DNA from: Saprospiraceae bacterium
GTDB lineage: Bacteria; Bacteroidota; Bacteroidia; Chitinophagales; Saprospiraceae
Direction: 5' to 3'
Length of the DNA: 9,579 nucleotides
Assembly: GCA_013002475.1 (NCBI GenBank)
Contig: JABDJM010000353.1
Coordinates: forward strand, 1-9,579
Both the position numbers and the translations under genes were made by a program. Shown in pieces: positions 6,882 through 9,579 of the stretch. Every line of letters begins with the position of its first letter. Position 1 is the stretch's first letter. Below the pieces are notes generated by a model, which was not told the DNA's origin, searched no databases, and worked only from the letters and a program-made list of their open reading frames with translations.

Positions 6882-7465
6882 CAGTTCAGTATATGTTTTT
6901 GTTCAAAGGATTCCACTGCCTGTTTATGGCTGAGGAGGTAATCTATGTTATCGTAGCCCTTCAGCAGGCACTCTTTTTTATACTCGTTGATCTCAAATCC
7001 ATAGCTCTTTCCTCCGAATGACCATTGCTCGTTCGGCAGGTCGACCAAAATTTCTGTGGCCGGATCATTTTGCAATTCTTTAAATAAGCGATCCATCACT
7101 TGCTCTTCCGCCACGATGGGAAGTATGTTATTGTTCAGAGCATTGTTCTTAAAGATGTCAGCAAAAAAACTGCTAATTACCACCTTGAATCCATAATCAC
7201 CGATGGCCCAGGCAGCATGTTCCCTGCTGGATCCACAACCAAAATTTTTGCCGACCGCTAGGATACTGCCTTTGTAGGTTTCCTGATTCAACACGAAGTC
7301 TGGTTTGGGTGAACCATCTTTATTAAATCGCCAGTCGCAAAACAGATTTTCACCAAATCCTTCACGGGTGGTTGCTTTTAGAAACCTGGCCGGGATGATC
7401 TGGTCGGTGTCTACATTCTCTAAAGGAAGAAGCACCGCTGTATCGGAAAATTTTTCAAATGACAT
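6881..7465 (-). CDS. leuD: 3-isopropylmalate dehydratase, small subunit
   Basis: A 194-aa swivelling subunit of isopropylmalate isomerase. It pairs with LeuC to convert 2-isopropylmalate to 3-isopropylmalate. Diagnostic motifs are [13 protein letters not shown] (17-29), [16 protein letters not shown] (72-87) with the substrate-loop Ser/Arg residues, [15 protein letters not shown] (102-116) and a C-terminal [11 protein letters not shown] (168-178). Length is normal for the bacterial leucine-pathway form. The start lies 11 nt inside the end of leuC, preceded by an A-rich AAAGAAG stretch that could serve as a weak ribosome-binding site. The stop overlaps the leuB ATG by 1 nt. The overlaps suggest that LeuC, LeuD and LeuB are translated in a coupled way. 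Confidence 0.97.
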   Translation of the reverse strand: MSFEKFSDTAVLLPLENVDTDQIIPARFLKATTREGFGENLFCDWRFNKDGSPKPDFVLNQETYKGSILAVGKNFGCGSSREHAAWAIGDYGFKVVISSFFADIFKNNALNNNILPIVAEEQVMDRLFKELQNDPATEILVDLPNEQWSFGGKSYGFEINEYKKECLLKGYDNIDYLLSHKQAVESFEQKHILN

Positions 7466-8870
7466 GGGCTTCTTTTTTTAGGAGTGTACTTACATCAACT
7501 ACTTTTCCTGTTATGGCTGCGGCCGCCGCGGTTAAGGGGCTCGCCAGGAAAGTTCTGGAACCTGGCCCTTGCCGTCCTTCGAAATTTCTATTGGAGGTAG
7601 AAACGCAATAGGCCCCTGCCGGGACTTTATCTTCATTCATTGCCAGGCAAGCGGAGCATCCGGGTTGTCTTAGCTCAAAACCAGCCTCCAGGAATATCTT
7701 ATCCAGCCCTTCTCTTTTTGCCTGGGCCTCCACAGCTTTTGAGCCAGGGACAATCCAAACATTTACATCCGGAGCCTTACTTTTCCCTTTTACAAAATCT
7801 GCAACCAAGCGAAGATCCTCTATCCTGCTGTTCGTACAACTTCCAATGAAAACGTAATCCACTTTTTTATCCAGCAATCTTTCACCAGAACTTAGGCCCA
7901 TATAGTCAAGAGACTTTTTAAAGCTGGCATCTCCAGGTTGGTCAGGGATCGTTTCTCCAATCGAGATTCCCATACCAGGATTGGTGCCATAGGTGATCAT
8001 CGGACCAATATCATTAGCATCAAAGTTCAGCACCTTATCATATTGAGCACCTTGGTCAGAATACAAGGTTTTCCAATAATTCATCATCTCATCCCATGCC
8101 TCCCCCTTTGGTGCATATTCTCTTCCTTTTATGTATTCAAAAGTGATTTCATCTGGTGCAATCATCCCTCCTCTGGCACCCATCTCAATACTCATATTGC
8201 AGATCGTCATACGGGCCTCCATACTCAAGCCCTCGATTGCTGTTCCAGCGTACTCAACAAAGTATCCGGTAGCTCCGGATGCAGAAATTTTTGAAATGAT
8301 GTACAAGATGATATCCTTCGACAATACCCCAGGCTTGAGTTCTCCATTGATCTCAATCCTCATCGTTTTAGGCTTGTACTGCAAAATTGTCTGAGTGGCG
8401 AGTACTTGTTCTACCTCACTGGTGCCAATACCAAAAGCTATGGTTCCAAATGCACCGTGAGTAGAAGTATGACTGTCGCCACAAACGATGGTCATTCCAG
8501 GCAAGGTCAAACCTAACTCTGGTCCGATCACATGGACGATGCCTTGCTTTTCATGCCCGAGGCCGAAAAGTTCAATTCCAAATTCCTTACAATTCTGAGT
8601 GAGTGTCTCTACCTGAAACCGGGACAACATTTCCTTTATAGGAAGGTGCTGGTCTTTGGTAGGTACATTATGATCTGCCGTGGCAATAGTTTTATTAGGC
8701 TTGGCCACCTGGATCCCTCTTTTTTTGAGTCCATCAAAAGCCTGCGGAGAAGTAACCTCATGAATGAAGTGCCTGTCAATGTAGAACACGTCCGGATACC
8801 CCTCTCTGCTATGAATAACATGCTGGTCCCAAATCTTTTCGAAAAGCGTTCTTTTTTCCCCTGAATTCAT
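7455..8870 (-). CDS. leuC: 3-isopropylmalate dehydratase, large subunit
   Basis: A 471-aa aconitase-family subunit carrying the [4Fe-4S] cluster. With LeuD it isomerises 2- to 3-isopropylmalate. The N-terminus [12 protein letters not shown] (8-19) is typical. Further motifs are ATADHNVPT (63-71), [20 protein letters not shown] (130-149), [13 protein letters not shown] (341-353) and [12 protein letters not shown] (403-414). Cluster ligands Cys345, Cys405 and Cys408 are all present. [19 protein letters not shown] (428-446) completes the active site. Length matches bacterial LeuC (~465-470 aa). It is the first gene of the leu operon and is divergent from paralogue B (185-nt gap). No ribosome-binding site stands out before the ATG. 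The last codons run through a seven-A tract that also precedes the leuD start. Confidence 0.97.
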   Translation of the reverse strand: MNSGEKRTLFEKIWDQHVIHSREGYPDVFYIDRHFIHEVTSPQAFDGLKKRGIQVAKPNKTIATADHNVPTKDQHLPIKEMLSRFQVETLTQNCKEFGIELFGLGHEKQGIVHVIGPELGLTLPGMTIVCGDSHTSTHGAFGTIAFGIGTSEVEQVLATQTILQYKPKTMRIEINGELKPGVLSKDIILYIISKISASGATGYFVEYAGTAIEGLSMEARMTICNMSIEMGARGGMIAPDEITFEYIKGREYAPKGEAWDEMMNYWKTLYSDQGAQYDKVLNFDANDIGPMITYGTNPGMGISIGETIPDQPGDASFKKSLDYMGLSSGERLLDKKVDYVFIGSCTNSRIEDLRLVADFVKGKSKAPDVNVWIVPGSKAVEAQAKREGLDKIFLEAGFELRQPGCSACLAMNEDKVPAGAYCVSTSNRNFEGRQGPGSRTFLASPLTAAAAAITGKVVDVSTLLKKEAHVI

Positions 8871-9055
8871 AACTTTTGCCAGGTTTAAAAATTGGTTTGC
8901 AAATAGAGGATATATTATCCGCTGGGAGGAAATAGTAAAATTACCGGATAGGTTTACTTGCTAAAAGTCAGCTTTCAGGGGCCTCCCGACCTCTAATTGC
9001 AAAATTTACATATCATTGACTTGATTTTCAGAGCATTACAAAGAATCCAGATACA
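8871..9055. promoter_or_regulatory. divergent control region between leuC and paralogue B
   Basis: This 185-nt gap must hold the promoters for the leu operon (minus) and paralogue B (plus). I see no perfect TAnnTTTG; near-matches on the minus strand are TAAATTTTG (one base too long) and TAATTTTA. There is an 8-bp palindrome TTTGCAAA (8896-8903) and an inverted repeat TATCCG (8916-8921) / CGGATA (8945-8950), candidate regulator sites. No leucine-rich leader peptide, T-box or intrinsic attenuator was found. Confidence 0.4.
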
Positions 9056-9579
9056 ATGCCCAGTCAAAATGAAGATGCGGTTTTCCGCCTGGTAAAGAGT
9101 CTCAATAAAGCCGAGAAAAGGCATTTCAAGGTTTTTGTGAATCGCCTGAGTGGTGGTGACGAGGTGCTTTTTATGCAGCTATTCAATTTGATGGATAAGA
9201 ATGAGCAGTACCAGGATCGGGATGCGGAAAGGATTCCTGGAATTAAAAGGAAGCAGATTTCGAATCTCAAAAGGCACCTCCAAAAGCAGATCCTGATCAG
9301 CCTTAGACTTTTGGGTACCAACAAAATCCCTGAATTGGCGGTCCGGGAACAAATGGATTTTGCCCGGCTCCTTTATGGGAAGGGCTTATACATGCAAAGC
9401 TTAAAAGTGCTTGACAAGGCCAAGCAGATGGCTAACGAGGCCCATGAAGATCTATTGGAGTTGGAGATCATCGAATTTGAAAAGATCATCGAAGCACGAC
9501 ATATAACCAGGTCTATAGAGAACCGGGCGGAAGAATTGACCGCCCAATCCAAACGAAGAAAAGAAGTTATCAGCAGCTC
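9056..9579 (+). CDS. uncharacterised all-helical protein, paralogue B (5' part)
   Basis: An open frame from the ATG at 9056 runs to the window edge: 174 residues, no stop, 3' end missing. It aligns along its whole visible length with paralogue A (2648-4207), with about half the residues identical by eye. Shared blocks are VKSLNKAEKRHFKVF, SNLKRHLQKQILISLRLL, VREQMDFARLLYGKGLYMQS, DLLELEIIEFEKIIEARH and ITRS. Differences are a shorter N-terminus (no counterpart of the first ~8 residues) and a 2-3 residue gap after the NR motif. There is no signal peptide or membrane segment in the visible part. It is divergent from leuC. The function is unknown. Its position, with the leu operon between the two copies, suggests an old tandem duplication or an insertion of the operon between them. 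Confidence 0.85.
   Translation, partial: MPSQNEDAVFRLVKSLNKAEKRHFKVFVNRLSGGDEVLFMQLFNLMDKNEQYQDRDAERIPGIKRKQISNLKRHLQKQILISLRLLGTNKIPELAVREQMDFARLLYGKGLYMQSLKVLDKAKQMANEAHEDLLELEIIEFEKIIEARHITRSIENRAEELTAQSKRRKEVISS

Noticed and set aside
6266..6941. Plus-strand open frames opposite leuB and the leuD end
   Set aside because: Antisense to intact enzymes, mutually overlapping, no start signals.
8131..8864. Open frames overlapping the 5' half of leuC on both strands
   Set aside because: Out-of-frame shadows of a full-length LeuC with all cluster cysteines.
9064..9324. Minus-strand 86-codon frame near the right edge
   Set aside because: It lies antisense to paralogue B, whose conserved motifs are clear in the plus frame.

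Overview
The window looks like chromosomal DNA from a member of the Flavobacteriia (Bacteroidota), probably a Flavobacteriaceae. Four things support this: a type IX secretion (Por) C-terminal sorting domain, a class II (beta-grasp) glutamine synthetase of 338 aa, a perfect TAnnTTTG Bacteroidota -7 box upstream of that gene, and start regions almost without Shine-Dalgarno sequences. Base composition is moderate and even, with no insertion sequence, integrase, CRISPR array, tRNA or rRNA.

Layout. The left edge (1-299, +) is the 3' end of threonyl-tRNA synthetase. After a 263-nt gap comes a tiny secreted protein that is almost nothing but a T9SS sorting domain (563-904, +). A 528-nt gene-free stretch follows (905-1432). 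It is dense in inverted repeats, including a three-stem arrangement at 912-994 and the strong glnA terminator at 1347-1380. glnA (1433-2449, -) is divergent from a 519-aa all-helical protein of unknown function (2648-4207, +). That gene meets the leucine operon head-on with only 6 nt between stop codons. The operon reads right to left as leuC-leuD-leuB-leuA (8870 to 4214) with 11-nt and 1-nt overlaps and a 10-nt gap. A second, truncated copy of the 519-aa family starts at 9056 (+), divergent from leuC, and runs off the right edge.

Function. The four leu genes encode all the dedicated steps from 2-ketoisovalerate to 2-ketoisocaproate, leaving only the final transamination to another locus. glnA supplies glutamine. 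The two helical paralogues each lie divergent from an amino-acid/nitrogen gene and bracket the leu operon. Whether they have anything to do with those genes is unknown, but the pair is the most interesting uncharacterised element here. The other candidates are the CTD-only secreted protein and the structured intergenic region next to it. The metabolic genes look complete and ordinary.
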